DNA of 64,000 nt from Cotesia glomerata. Taxonomy: Eukaryota > Arthropoda > Insecta > Hymenoptera > Braconidae. The notes beneath the pieces are model-generated. The model saw nothing but the letters and a program-made list of their open reading frames with translations, did no database searches and was not told where the DNA came from. Numbering within the stretch: position 1 is the stretch's first letter; every line of letters starts with the position of its first letter. The position numbers and the translations under genes were made by a program. This document shows, in pieces, positions 25,045 to 35,666 of the stretch. The stretch spans positions 1,922,001 to 1,986,000 of the forward strand of contig NC_058161.1 in the NCBI RefSeq assembly GCF_020080835.1. Reading direction: 5' to 3'.

Positions 25045-25714
25045 GGTAGTAGTCTGGTAACTTATGCCTATTTTCATGACTTCTTTGGAGGGTGGTTTTT
25101 TATAGGAAAATAAAAATGAATTATCTTGAATATTTAGAGTGTTTTTATTTACATATTGAAAATATAAAAAAAAATTTGTTTGAAAAAATTTAATAGTTTA
25201 TTACTATTATTATTGTCACTCGAAGTTGGAACCTCAAAAAAAATGCACGTGGGTGGCCCGGGTCCTAACTTTTTTTCTACTGAACCGATTGCTTTCAAAT
25301 TTTAACAGGCTGTTCTACACACTTATAGTTCTCGTCGGTACTAACGAGAATTTTTTTCACCCCTAACTTTTTATTTTACAACCCTTTCTTTGCTAAAATA
25401 AAAGGACTTTTTTTTTCAAAGTCCGCCATTTTGCTATTTACCCTTGAAATTTAACTTCAGTAGTTCCGACCAGAATGACATGTCTATAGATTAAGAATAA
25501 TCAAGAATTAAGATAAACTTCAAAATAATCAATAAACTTCGAGTGACAATAATAATAGTAATAAACTATTAAATTTTTTCAAATAAATTTTTTTTTTATT
25601 TTCAATATGTCAATAAAAACACTAAATATTCAAGATAATTCATTTTTATTTTCCTATAAAAAACCACCCTCCAAAGAAGTCATGCAAATAGGCATAAGTT
25701 ACCAGACTACTACC
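25045..25714. mobile_element. MITE with ~180-bp TIRs and TTAA target duplication
   Basis: The left arm (25,045-25,227) begins GGTAGTAGTCTGGTAACTTA and the right arm (25,535-25,714) is its near-identical reverse complement, differing at only a few positions. Both ends abut TTAA (25,041-25,044 and 25,715-25,718). TTAA duplication is characteristic of piggyBac-type transposition, although the terminal bases are GG rather than the usual CC. The ~300-bp interior has no transposase ORF. High arm identity suggests a fairly recent insertion. Confidence 0.75.
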
Positions 25715-25769
25715 TTAAAAAAATATTAAAAAATTTTTTAACTTCCCGCTAAGAAAATCAGAGATTGTT

Positions 25770-26190
25770 TTTATTTAATTTCGTTACTTTTAATATTTTT
25801 TTTTTTATTTTGATAAAATAGCGGAAAAAATGAAAAAAGAGAATTTCCGATAAATGTGAGTTGATTAGAGCCGAGAATTTGGGTCAGTAGTGTTGCGGAA
25901 AAGATGCAGCGAAAAAGGAAGAGAAAAGAAGAAAAAGGGTAAATCGTGGCTGTTGTCACTTAACCACAAGGATAAATTGAAATTACCGGTCGGCGGCAGC
26001 GAGACGACGGGTAAACACAAAGTATCGCTTCGAGAGCTGGAATTATTGTAATTACAACAATTTATTGTTACGGAGAAAATAACGACCGGAGAAAAATCTG
26101 ATACCAGCGCATGCTTGCTCTTGCCGCCCTTTTTTAAACGCGTCGCTCGAGACATCTATCCAGCGACCGGCCAAGCTGGTCAGACTAATT
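25770..26190. other. GC-richer intergenic island
   Basis: Mixed-composition DNA from about 25,830 to 26,190 with overlapping minus-strand frames of 62 and 96 codons. Serine/leucine/phenylalanine-rich translation without a domain argues against a gene. Confidence 0.2.
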
Positions 26191-26219
26191 TTATAGCGGG
26201 TGTAGATAATATAAGTATA

Positions 26220-28930
26220 TTTTTATTGATAAGTTAAAGTTTATAAACGCCAACTTTTTTGGCCGAAGATATATTTATTTATTGAAAATTTGTAAATTAT
26301 TAATTTTTTATCAAAATTTTTTAATTATTAATCTTCATTTTATTTTTTATCATATTTTTAAATTATATTAAAATTTTAGTAGTCAAAAAATAAATATATT
26401 AATAATTACAAAAAAAATTTCATTAAATTTTTATTAAAAAAAATTGATAAATAATAAAGAAACAAATTATAAATTTTATCAAGAAAAAAATTAATAAACA
26501 AATGATTAATAAATATTAAAAAAAATAAAAAATTTGTTAATAAAAATAAAATAAAATAAAAACTTGATTGAAAAAAAATAAATAAATAAAAAATTTTTTT
26601 AATTATTAATCTTCATTTAATTTTTTATCATATTTTTAAATTACATAAAAATTTTAGTAGCAAAGAAATATATTAATAATTACAAAAAATTTTTTAATTT
26701 ACCAAAAAAAAATTAATGAATAAATGATTAATAAATAATGAAAAGTTTAAATAAAGAAAAAAAAAATAAAAAATTTGTTAATAAAAATAAAATAAAAACT
26801 TTATTAAAAAAAATAAATAAATAAAAAATTTTATAAAAAATTTAATATAAAATTTTATTATAAAAAAATTAATAAAAAATTTGTGAATAAAAAAAAAATT
26901 CTATAAATTGGTGACCAACCTAACATTAATATAAATATATAAAAATAATTCGTGACAACCTGAGGGATAGACATAACAAAGTAAAACTCTTTAGTATAGA
27001 CCTAAAAAGTCAAATAAAATTGATAACTTGTATTCGTGCGAACCTTCTGAGTTTCACACCTACAGATAGACCAGAAACTAGAATTGTTAAGACGTTGAAT
27101 TTTCAATTTCAGTGCCTAGCTCTCTAGATAACTACAGAGTATCGGAAGCCGCGGCACGTCAATTGATCGGTACATATAATGTACCCAAGCAACACTGCCA
27201 AATCGCGAATTATATTATCCCCGTAGTTTCGATTTAAAACGTGTACACGTGTGTGCCAGCTAACCGTTTGCAATAGTATCCTAGTACACTAACTTATCAT
27301 CATCTCGGAAAGCATTCGACAATAATCGACAGATCCATTGGATACACGCCTATCTCCCCAACATCCTCCATCCAACAGCTCGATCTCGTTACCAGCTATC
27401 ATAAATTTACTCTAAATTACACCTTTCAACTCCACTGTTGTTGCTCTTTTTTCATATTTTTATTATGTAATCCATTTATTTCATTTCTTAGTTTTATTTT
27501 GATAAAGGTCGATGCAAACCAGTTGGTTAATGTTGAATTTACACGATATTGACATTAACTAACATTAAAATAATTTTTTTTTTTAGAAAATTGCCATTTA
27601 AAATATATTTAATAATTTATATAACTTTTATAATAAATTTTTATAATCATTTTATAAACTAATCATTAATAAAATAGAAATTTTATTAATTAATGAATTT
27701 TAAAATTTAGACAAAAAATCCTTAATCATTTTTAAATATTTGTTTTAATAATATTTATCAAAATTTTATAAAATAAATAATTATAATAATAAAAAATAAC
27801 CCTTGAAAAATTTTCACCATGTATATGACCATAAATGGCCATTTATAGCACAATCTAATCATTTATAAAAATAAAAAAAATTATTTAATAACAATTTTTG
27901 ATTTTTTATGTATTTTATAATTTTTTACTTCAATTATTACGTTAAAAAAAAAAATAATCGGTTAAAGAGTTAATTTAATTAATAATAATCGTCAGATAAG
28001 TTCCTTAGAATAGACAAAAAAGAAATTTTTATTCTAGACCTAAATTTCACAAAGTTAACTATTCACTAGTGAGATATTTTAGCGATCATGCGCCACCTGT
28101 TGGAAATTTTCAGAACTAAATTTAATAAAAAAATTACAAATGGGTATATTTACTCATATTAAGCTACATAAAGTCTAATATGGCTCCATACGGCCACATA
28201 TGGAAATTTTAGACTTTTTTATGGGAATAATAATAAAATTTTGGCCTTGATTGTCCTATTAAAAAATCTTAAACTGTTTTTTTAATCATTTTTATTAAAA
28301 CTCATCTTTTTTAAATTCTTAATAATATCTTTGTTTATTTTCAAAATAATGCTTTAAAAATTTTTGGAGTTTATGAAAATTTATTCATAAAAAATTTCAA
28401 GATATTTTTAATTATTAGAATTTTTTGTAAAAGAAAAAAATTCTAGAAATCATATAAAGTTTTTTTCTTATGGATTTTTTTTTATAATTATTTTTCTCTA
28501 ATTTTTCATTATTAAATTTTACTATTTATGTTATCATTTATAGTTACAATCCATATTACTGATATTACTGATAATAACTATGTTTATGGTTTTACATGTA
28601 CTTAAATTATTTACTATTATATTTTTGGCTTTTTGCTTTGGCATTTAAATTTAAATAAATAAATAAATAATATTTTCAATTGTAAATAACATTTTTGAAT
28701 ATTAAAATTTCAGACTACGATTTAAAATAAATAATTAGCAAATAAAATAAAAAATGAAAATAGTATCTAGATCAAATAATTTAATTAACCAAATCACGTC
28801 TACCAGCATAAAACAAACCAGCATGTAACCCTAAAATCCTACCGCGACTTATTTTAAATCAACACTGCCAAAACTTGTTAACTAAACTTATAAAATACCC
28901 GCGTCAAATATTTAATTAGCCATCCACGCA
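26220..28930. other. AT-rich intergenic DNA upstream of ETH
   Basis: Low-complexity AT sequence (26,220-26,930) is followed by a mixed stretch (26,940-27,430) and more AT DNA. A single diverged copy of the 18.3-kb repeat lies at about 28,070-28,210 (GCGCCACCTGTTGGAAATTT). A LINE-like tail (GGCATTTAAATTTAAATAAA plus further AAAT units, about 28,630-28,672) lies about 260 bp before the ETH TATA box. No exon was recognised. Confidence 0.3.
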
Positions 28931-28931
28931 G

Positions 28932-28939
28932 TATAAAAG
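28932..28939 (+). promoter_or_regulatory. TATA box of the ETH gene
   Basis: TATAAAAG lies about 30 bp before the inferred start of a short untranslated first exon and 57 bp before a strong donor (GTAAGT at 28,989). A sharp TATA promoter suits a peptide hormone gene expressed in few cells. The spacing is what supports the call; the start site itself is inferred. Confidence 0.65.
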
Positions 28940-28961
28940 CGCGAATCTAAGTATCTCACGC

Positions 28962-30215
28962 ATCAAAAGTATCAGCGACAGAACTCTGGTAAGTAACACA
29001 CTTATTTATTTAGCCTTCATATAATAATATTATTTGTATGAATGAAATTTGTTGTCTCACACAATATTTATAACTTACGAGTTCGCCCACAGAAACAATA
29101 GTTTAATATTCTGTCACACTAAGACCGAGTCTAAGACAAATACTCAACAATTTTTTTATTTTTAATACACTCGAAAAAAAAGAATTATCTAATAATAATA
29201 CAAGTATATAAATCTTCCCTCAGATTTTTATTGTTTAGTATTCCTCAATCTTTGCTCCACTGACGTTCTTACTCTCGTTATAATTTTTTTTCTGCTCCTA
29301 TTTTCAAATTTAATAAAATTTTAATGAGTTTATAATCTGACCGTGTGAAAAAAATTTTTTTATTTTAGACAAAAGGCGAAATTGAAATTTTAAAAAATGT
29401 TGAAACAAAAAATAAACAAAATTTTTATTGGTGAGTTTTTTTATTGTTGAAAAATTTTATTTAATTCTTTTTTTTTACTAATGCATTAAAATTTATTGTT
29501 AAAGTGATTTGTGTGACTGGAATGGTGCTTTCAATAAACTGGACCACCGTCGAAGCGGACGAAGTACCAGCGTTTTTTCTTAAAATAGCAAAAAACATAC
29601 CGCGAGTTGGAAGGAGCGGCAGGATCGACGAGTATTTATTGACCAAGCAATCTAAAAATTATCCCCGAGTTAATAAAGTTGGTGAATACTCTCCGGTAGT
29701 TAAACAAATTATTTATTATTAATTTTTTTTACTTTAAAAATTACTTACAAATTATTTTTACTAGATTATTTTGAATTATTAAATTATCCTTGCAGTCTAA
29801 TGAGTATTTGTCTTTCACGGGAGGGAATGATCCGGAAATACATAAGCGGATGGTGAATTATCCTGCTCCAGGAAGTAAATTCTATTTATATTGTATTTAT
29901 TTATTACATTATATTTATTTTTATTTGAATTATATTTATTTATTTAATATCTTAATTATAATTATTAAAATTTATTTATTATCATTCTTTGCTAGATATT
30001 GATTCAATATCGTGGGAGCATTTTCCGCTGGCTATTGAAGGACCTCCCGAGCTTTGGCGTACTCTCGCGTCTTATGCAAACGATAAATACGGAACGGCTT
30101 CCGATGAGTAAGTGCTTAATTTTTTTTTAAGTTTTTTTTTTTTAATAATTTTTTTTCTTTTAGTATCGACAACGAAATTTGGCAGAGAAACAAACGCAAG
30201 AATGTTGAAAATTAA
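28962..30215 (+). CDS. ETH: Ecdysis-triggering hormone (ETH) precursor, 155 aa, six exons
   Basis: This encodes the precursor of the peptide that Inka cells release to start ecdysis. Exons: about 28,962-28,988 (untranslated), 29,369-29,430 (ATG at 29,397), 29,505-29,695, 29,796-29,874, 29,996-30,107 and 30,164-30,215 (TAA). All junctions are GT-AG and keep one frame. Residues 1-29 form a hydrophobic signal peptide ending TTVEA. The mature hormone follows at once: DEVPAFFLKIAKNIPRV, with G for amidation and a single R for cleavage. This matches the insect ETH pattern FFLKxxKxxPRx-amide. A second ETH-like segment (DEYLLTKQSKNYPRV) is followed by N instead of G, so it cannot be amidated in the normal way. 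The remaining ~90 residues are an ETH-associated region with conserved-looking SWEHFPLAIEGPPELWRTL. The donor of exon 3 (CCG/GTAGTT) is weaker than an earlier GTGAAT, but only it keeps frame. AATAAA lies at 30,299. Identity is confident; the exon 3/4 junction is less so. Confidence 0.9.
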
Positions 30216-30394
30216 TTCGATGTACAGGAATATTTTAAAGAGCTTTTATAATGATGAATTATTTAAAATTTTGTGTACTGGTGATGGGAAATAATTGTAA
30301 TAAAAATTTATTGTTTTAAAAAAATTATTGTATTATTTTTAAGAAAAAAAAATCTTTAAAAAAAAGCCTATATTGTTAAAAAATGCAGAAGTTA

Positions 30395-31590
30395 TTCCTT
30401 AATTATTAACATTTTCGTAAATATAAGCCCATTTTGATGTTATACTCATCGAGAGCTTTCATTTGAGTACCCACATGCATTTTTTCATATATTTTATATA
30501 TTTGATATATATATATTAAATATATAAAATATATGAAAAGTGTATGTGGGTACTCAAATGAAAGGTCTTGATGAGTGTAGCATCGGAATGAGCTTATATT
30601 GTTGAAAACATCATTATTTAACAAAATGCAGGTGTTATTCCTTAATTATTAACATTTTCGTAAATATGAGCTCATTTTTATGTTATACTCATCGAGAGCT
30701 TTCATTTGAGTACCCACATGCATTTTTTCATATATTTTATATATTTGATATATATATTAAATATATAAAATATATGAAAAGTGTATGTGGGTACTCAAAT
30801 GAAAGGTCTTAATGAGTGTAGCATCGGAATGAGCTTATATTGTTGAAAACATCATTATTTAACAAAATGCAGGTGTTATTCCTTAATTATTAATATTTTC
30901 GTAAATATGAGCTCATTTTTATGTTATACTTATCAAGAGCTTTCATTTGAGTACCCACATGCATTTTTTCATATATTTTATATATTTGATATATATATTA
31001 AATATATAAAATATATGAAAAGTGTATGTGGGTACTCAAATGAAAGGTCTTGATGAGTGTAGAATCGGAATGAGCTTATATTGTTGAAAACATCATTATT
31101 TAACAAAATGCAGGTGTTATTCCTTAATTATTAACATTTTCGTAAATATGAGCTCATTTTTATGTTATACTTATCAAGAGCTTTCATTTGAATACCCACA
31201 TGAATTTTTTGAAACATTTTATATATTTGATATTTATAAAATATATGAAATATATAAAATATATAAAAAGTGCATGTGGGTACTCAAATGAAAGGTCTCG
31301 ATGAGTGTAGCATCGGAATAAGCTTATATTGTTGAAAACATCATTAGTTAACAAAATGCAATAGAAATTTCTTACTTAGTACCATTTTCGTAAATATAAG
31401 TCCATTTTGATGTTATACTCATCAAGAGCTTCCATTTGAGTACCCACATGAATTTTTTCATATATTTTATAAATATGATATTTATAAAATATATAAAATA
31501 TATGAAAAATGCGTGTGGGTACTCAAATGAAAGCTCTTGATGAGTGTAACATCGGAATGAGCTTATATAGTTAAAAACATCAATTGAAAT
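30395..31590. repeat. Tandem array of five ~241-248 bp foldback units
   Basis: Five head-to-tail units start at about 30,399, 30,642, 30,883, 31,124 and 31,372. Each holds a complete inverted repeat (arms 'GAGCTTTCATTTGAGTACCC' and reverse complement around an AT apex) plus a spacer reading TTAACAAAATGCAGGTGTTA. Units 2-4 are nearly identical, which indicates recent unequal exchange or rolling-circle amplification. The modules derive from the family 1 Helitron-like element, but its terminal sequences are absent. The array begins about 90 bp after the ETH poly(A) signal and fills the gap to SIFamide. Confidence 0.8.
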
Positions 31591-31955
31591 TAAATTTCCT
31601 ACAAAAAAGATCTAATATAATATTCTTATATTCTAAATATTTAGCCCAGAATAAAATAAAAATCTAAATGTTAAAAGTAATTTCTTATAAATTAATTAAT
31701 TAATTAAACTCAATTTTTCATGTCAGTTTTTTTTATTTTAAAATAATTTACATCGAACAAATATTTATAAATAAATGCTAATTTCTACATTTGTAAATTT
31801 TATCCAAACGAATATTCAGTAGAAGTAAAAAAATTTGAGAAAGCAAGGTGAGTTTTGTTATCGAGTATAGAGGAGCTTCGCAGGCAAAATAATCATCTGT
31901 TGCGATTAAAGCATCGTCAGAAGATCAAAAAGGTAAATTAGTCGATAAGCGATCT

Positions 31956-32296
31956 TCAGTTCGAGTCCTGGGGCATTAACCATGCGTTGCAAGTCTCGCT
32001 GGCGATCTCACACATGTTTCCGAGTGCTCTGCTCAAAGCTTCATAGTCTAAAAGAAAATTAATTAATAAATTATCAATTAATTAATAAATAAATATTATT
32101 GTTATTTTTAATAAAAAATTGAGGAGTTAATTGTAAGTTAAAAGAAATATTGATGAAATTTTTTACCAGCAGCTGAGTTGGAACGTTTACCAAAGATGCT
32201 TCCATTGAAGGGTGGCTTTTTGTAGGCACCTTCTACGGTGACTGTTGCGATCAGTGCAATGACTGCGAGGACAATGATAACTCGGAGTGACATCAT
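31956..32296 (-). CDS. SIFa: SIFamide neuropeptide precursor, 74 aa
   Basis: It encodes the precursor of SIFamide, a brain neuropeptide that acts through a GPCR and modulates feeding, sleep and mating in insects. Coding exons are 32,296-32,167 and 32,047-31,956 (TGA), joined in frame with phase 1. Residues 1-23 are a signal peptide (MMSLRVIIVLAVIALIATV...EG); cleavage leaves AYKKPPFNGSIF, then GKR for amidation and dibasic processing. The C-terminal half carries the family's two-cysteine segment (MCEIASETCNAW). Length is typical. The third peptide residue is K, where many insects have R. Either of two adjacent ATGs could start; the first is used here. The coding exon begins at 32,319 after an AG acceptor, with the 5' UTR in alternative upstream exons. 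A possible AATAAA on this strand lies at 31,737-31,732. Confidence 0.93.
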
Positions 32297-32465
32297 AATT
32301 GGTTGTTGGTTTTTTTTGTCTAAAAAAAAAAATTGTTAATTAATAAATTTTTTTTAATATTGTTAAATTTAATTTTTAAAGAATAAAAAAATTTTTTTTA
32401 ATAATTTAATTAAATAAAAAAATTATTAAACTGAATAAAATAAATTTTTATAAAATCGTTAATCA

Positions 32466-33150
32466 TCTCATTTCTAGATACATAATTAAAAAATGACCTT
32501 GTATCTCGTGGAATATTGACATTTTTAAAGATATAAGTTCATCCCGATGTTACACTCATCAAGACCTTTCATTTGAGTACCCACATCAATTTTTCATATA
32601 TTTATATATTATATATATGTATATATGAAAAATATATCAAAAATGCATGTGGGTACTCAAATGAAAGCTCTTGATGAGTATAACACTGGTATGAGCTTAC
32701 ATCGTTAAAAATGTCAGTAGTTCTCAAGATACATTATTAAGAAATGACCTGGTATCTTGTGAACTATTGACATTTTTAAAGATATAAGCTCATCCTGATG
32801 TTACACTCATCAAGACCTTTCATTTGAGTACCCACATCAATTTTTCATATATTTTATATATTTATATATTATATATATGTATGTATGAAAAATATATGAA
32901 AAATGCATGTGGGTACTCAAATGAAAGCTCTTGATGAGTGTAACATTGAAATGAGCTTATATCTTTAAAATATATATTATATATATATGTTTATAAGAAA
33001 AATATATAAAAAATGCATGTGGGTACTCAAATGAAAGCTCTTGATGAGTGTATTATCAAGATGAGCTTATATCTTTAAAAATGTCAATATTTAAGAAAGT
33101 ACAGTTCACTTTAACAAAAGTTATTATTTAATAAAGCAAAATATTATTTA
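32466..33150 (+). mobile_element. Family 1 Helitron-like fragment inside the SIFamide 5' UTR intron
   Basis: It runs from the family 5' subterminal motif (TCTAGATACATAATTAAAAA) through modules at about 32,520-32,715 and 32,775-32,965, plus a half module to about 33,080. It ends in the 3' subterminal stretch 'TTTAACAAAAGTTATTATTT' without hairpin or CTAG. It lies antisense to SIFamide between its first exons and coding exon, so it would be transcribed as intronic hairpin RNA. Confidence 0.6.
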
Positions 33151-33206
33151 TTCAATTAATGTAAATCAATTAATGGCGTTAAAAAAAAATTATTTAATAA
33201 CTTTAC

Positions 33207-33279
33207 CGGCGCAAGAAGTAGTTGACTTGAAAGTTTTGAGAGAACTGATAAGAAACAACTAAACTTTTCAGCTTTTATA
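33207..33279 (-). promoter_or_regulatory. SIFamide proximal promoter and untranslated exon 1b
   Basis: On the minus strand TATAAAAG (33,279-33,272) is followed about 30 bp later by a short exon ending GCGCCG and a donor GTAAAG (33,206). It could splice to the same acceptor at 32,319. Its structure parallels the distal exon 1a, which suggests two alternative first exons. Inferred from motifs only. Confidence 0.5.
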
Positions 33280-33464
33280 GGGCTCAAGAATTAAAGAAAA
33301 ATGTGAATGTCAAAACAAGTAAGTGGTCATTACTTGCAGACGACAGCTAATAATTATGAGCATTATTCAAAAAAATTTCAATTTTCAATGAAGGCAATAA
33401 ATTTGCCAAAGAAAGACTTAAAAGTTAAAATTATATATTTTAATTAGAGATAATTTATACTTAC

Positions 33465-33549
33465 TTTTGCAAGCTTGTACTGAGGATGTTGTTCTTCTTC
33501 GAGTCACTTGCTCACTGTGGTCAAGTCACAACAGCTCGGAGCTTTTATA
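33465..33549 (-). promoter_or_regulatory. SIFamide distal promoter and untranslated exon 1a
   Basis: TATAAAAG (33,549-33,542) precedes a short exon ending CTTGCAAAA with a consensus donor GTAAGTAT (33,464). The expected start is about 33,517. The exon would join the coding exon at 32,319 by removing a ~1.15-kb intron that contains exon 1b and a Helitron-like insertion. This is the better of the two donor sites. Confidence 0.6.
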
Positions 33550-33559
33550 CAGAAATTTG

Positions 33560-34138
33560 CCAGAGGAAAGTAAATATAATTACTCGGGTTAATGAGAAAG
33601 ACGAGGGTGATGCCCCCGAGATAGAATTATTGAGTTATGATGCGGTGAAATAGAAGTTTACCGTTGGGGAAATTCGAGCTTATTTTCTGTCAGATAATTT
33701 TATTATTGCCTGTGTCATGTATGGAGGCAATTTTTAGTCGATAAGCTATTAAGGTTGATGAAAGTGAAGCTACTACAAATCGAAAAGTGGGTTGGAAGAA
33801 GCTTCAAAGTTACACGGGGAAAATTTCACACTAAAAAATTTGCAGCGTAAATAATTGAAGACTTTAAAATAAAATATTCTTTACAAAAGTTTGATTCAAT
33901 ATTCTGAAGTCAAGTTTTTTAGAAAAATATAATTAATATTTACAAACTTTGAAATAAATTGTTCAAAGATTCTTTGCTAATAATTTTGCACTTAAAACTT
34001 GTTTCAGTTTTAATTTAAAAATTCCGTATGCAAGGTGTTTTATTTTTATTTCAGATTACCTCTCTATTGTCATATTATTCCTTCAATTACTACATTTATT
34101 TTTCATTTAATGTATTACAAACTCTGTACTCTATACAC
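33560..34138. other. Intergenic DNA upstream of SIFamide
   Basis: The first ~250 bp (33,560-33,820) are of mixed composition next to the distal TATA box and are the likeliest place for SIFamide control sites. No specific binding motif is claimed. AT-rich DNA follows. Confidence 0.25.
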
Positions 34139-34142
34139 TGAT

Positions 34143-35407
34143 CGGCTGCCCAATTTCAAAACACAGTAACTGACAATTTTAAGATTTTTAAAATTTTTTC
34201 TTATTAAAAAAAAGTTTGCGTGCCTAATTGATAAAAAATTTGTTTTATGAATCCACAGATTCGGTAGAATCTGGCGCCAAGTTCCGTTCAAATCTGCTGT
34301 AAACGGAGCGCCAGACTACCGACTGTGTTTACTGTAAGCAGAACGGTATTTTGAGGTTGCAAAATTTTATTTAATTCTACGGTACTTTTTTTTCCTAAAT
34401 TGTATATTATAACAGTAATTCATACTTTATTTGACTGTTATTAATTAATTATATTCACTTATAACAATTAATCTACTTGAAATTATTAAATTTAATCAGC
34501 ACAAACTATAGCAACGCAAAAATTTCGATCCTGACTTTTTTTCGATGGGCAAAGTGATCTGCCACAGACTAAATAATTCGAGAATGCATAGTAATCCTTC
34601 ATTAGATGGGAAACTACAGTTAAAAATAGATATTTCACAGCTTGCATCTACACCCGCCAGGGTGCGCTGCAATTATTTTTACATAAACTGTAGTTTCAAG
34701 GGGATAGTTTGCTATAAAAAATGCAACCAACGGGAGATTTAATTAAGTTGGTACTAATTGTAAATTTTTATTATAATTACAAAAAATACTAAAATCCGAA
34801 CAAAAACAGTTTCACTGTAAAAAAATCGCGCCAAGTCCACGTTCATAAGACTATTAAGAAAAAAAAAATTTGTTTTTTTCTTTACAAAAATATATAAAAT
34901 AAAAAAATCCAAGTAACCGATATGATTGTTTATGATTTTCGGAAATTAAAAAAAATTTTGTTATAAATTTAAAAATTAAGAAAAAAATTTTGGAACGTAC
35001 TTGGTGTGCGTCATTGTGTATTTCAATTTTTTTAAATTTCGCAACCGCGCACACTAAATACGTTCCAAACTTTTTTTTTAATTTTTAAATTTGTAACAAA
35101 ATTTTTTTTTATTTTCGAGAATCATAAACAATCATATCGGTTACTTGGATTTTTTAATTTTTTTATTTTATATATTTTTGTAAAGAAAAAAACAAATTTT
35201 TTTTTTCTTAATAGTCTTATGAACGTGGACTTGGCATGATTTTTTTACAGTGAAACTGTTTTTGTTCGGATAGAAAATACTTGACTATAAATATTTTTAA
35301 GAAAGAATACTTGAAATTAAGGTCTAAAAGTTATAAAAAATGCAGCAATATAAAAAAAATAAGGTATAAAAATTTTGCAGTTACTGTGTTTTAAAATTGG
35401 GCAGCCG
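34143..35407. mobile_element. 1.27-kb TIR element with TGAT flanks and a nested foldback
   Basis: The left end CGGCTGCCCAATTTCAAAAC continues ACAGTAACTG; the right end (35,407) is its reverse complement with one substitution. Both ends abut TGAT (34,139-34,142 and 35,408-35,411), a possible 4-bp target duplication. The interior has smaller inverted repeats (around 34,265-34,335, CGGTAG...TCTGGCGC) and a 65-codon frame (34,545-34,742) without a domain. It looks like a non-autonomous DNA transposon; the superfamily is not assigned. Confidence 0.6.
34795..35271. mobile_element. Near-perfect ~477-bp palindrome nested in the TIR element
   Basis: It begins TCCGAACAAAAACAGTTTCA and ends with the reverse complement. 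The arms are over 200 bp, including AAGTCCACGTTCATAAGACT and CAAGTAACCGATATGATTGT, each found again inverted on the right, around a centre near 35,030. It is a foldback MITE. It either inserted into the surrounding element or belongs to its structure. Confidence 0.65.
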
Positions 35408-35411
35408 TGAT

Positions 35412-35500
35412 TACAATGTATTCTTGATGATGGTTCTGAGGGAGCCTAAGCTCCAGAAACGAATAAAAATTATTATCTGTCTATCTCTATTTATTACTAG
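35412..35500 (+). repeat. Possible LINE 3'-end fragment
   Basis: The text GATGGTTCTGAGGGAGCCTA then 'AGCTCCAGAAACGAATAAAAATTATTATC' resembles the 3' ends of insect non-LTR elements, which often finish with a gene-like stem and an AATAAA-type tail. No upstream reverse transcriptase is seen. Weak call. Confidence 0.3.
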
Positions 35501-35666
35501 CTTTTACCGATTATATTTTTTTGTGTAGAATTTTAAGAAGTTTTACATGAACTAATATGATTTTTATAATATATTTTCCAAAAAAAAAAGGAATAAATAA
35601 ATATAAGATTGAAAATAATGATTGTGTGGATAATATTTGAAATTCCATGATTTAAAATATGATTAA

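Noticed and set aside
30395..31590. Regularly spaced repeats that might be taken for a CRISPR array
   Set aside because: Units are ~241-248 bp inverted repeats in a eukaryotic genome with near-identical spacers and no cas genes; they are transposon-derived satellite.
31940..31990. GTTCGAGTCC resembling a tRNA B box
   Set aside because: It is the antisense of the SIFamide C-terminal codons; no A box or cloverleaf surrounds it.
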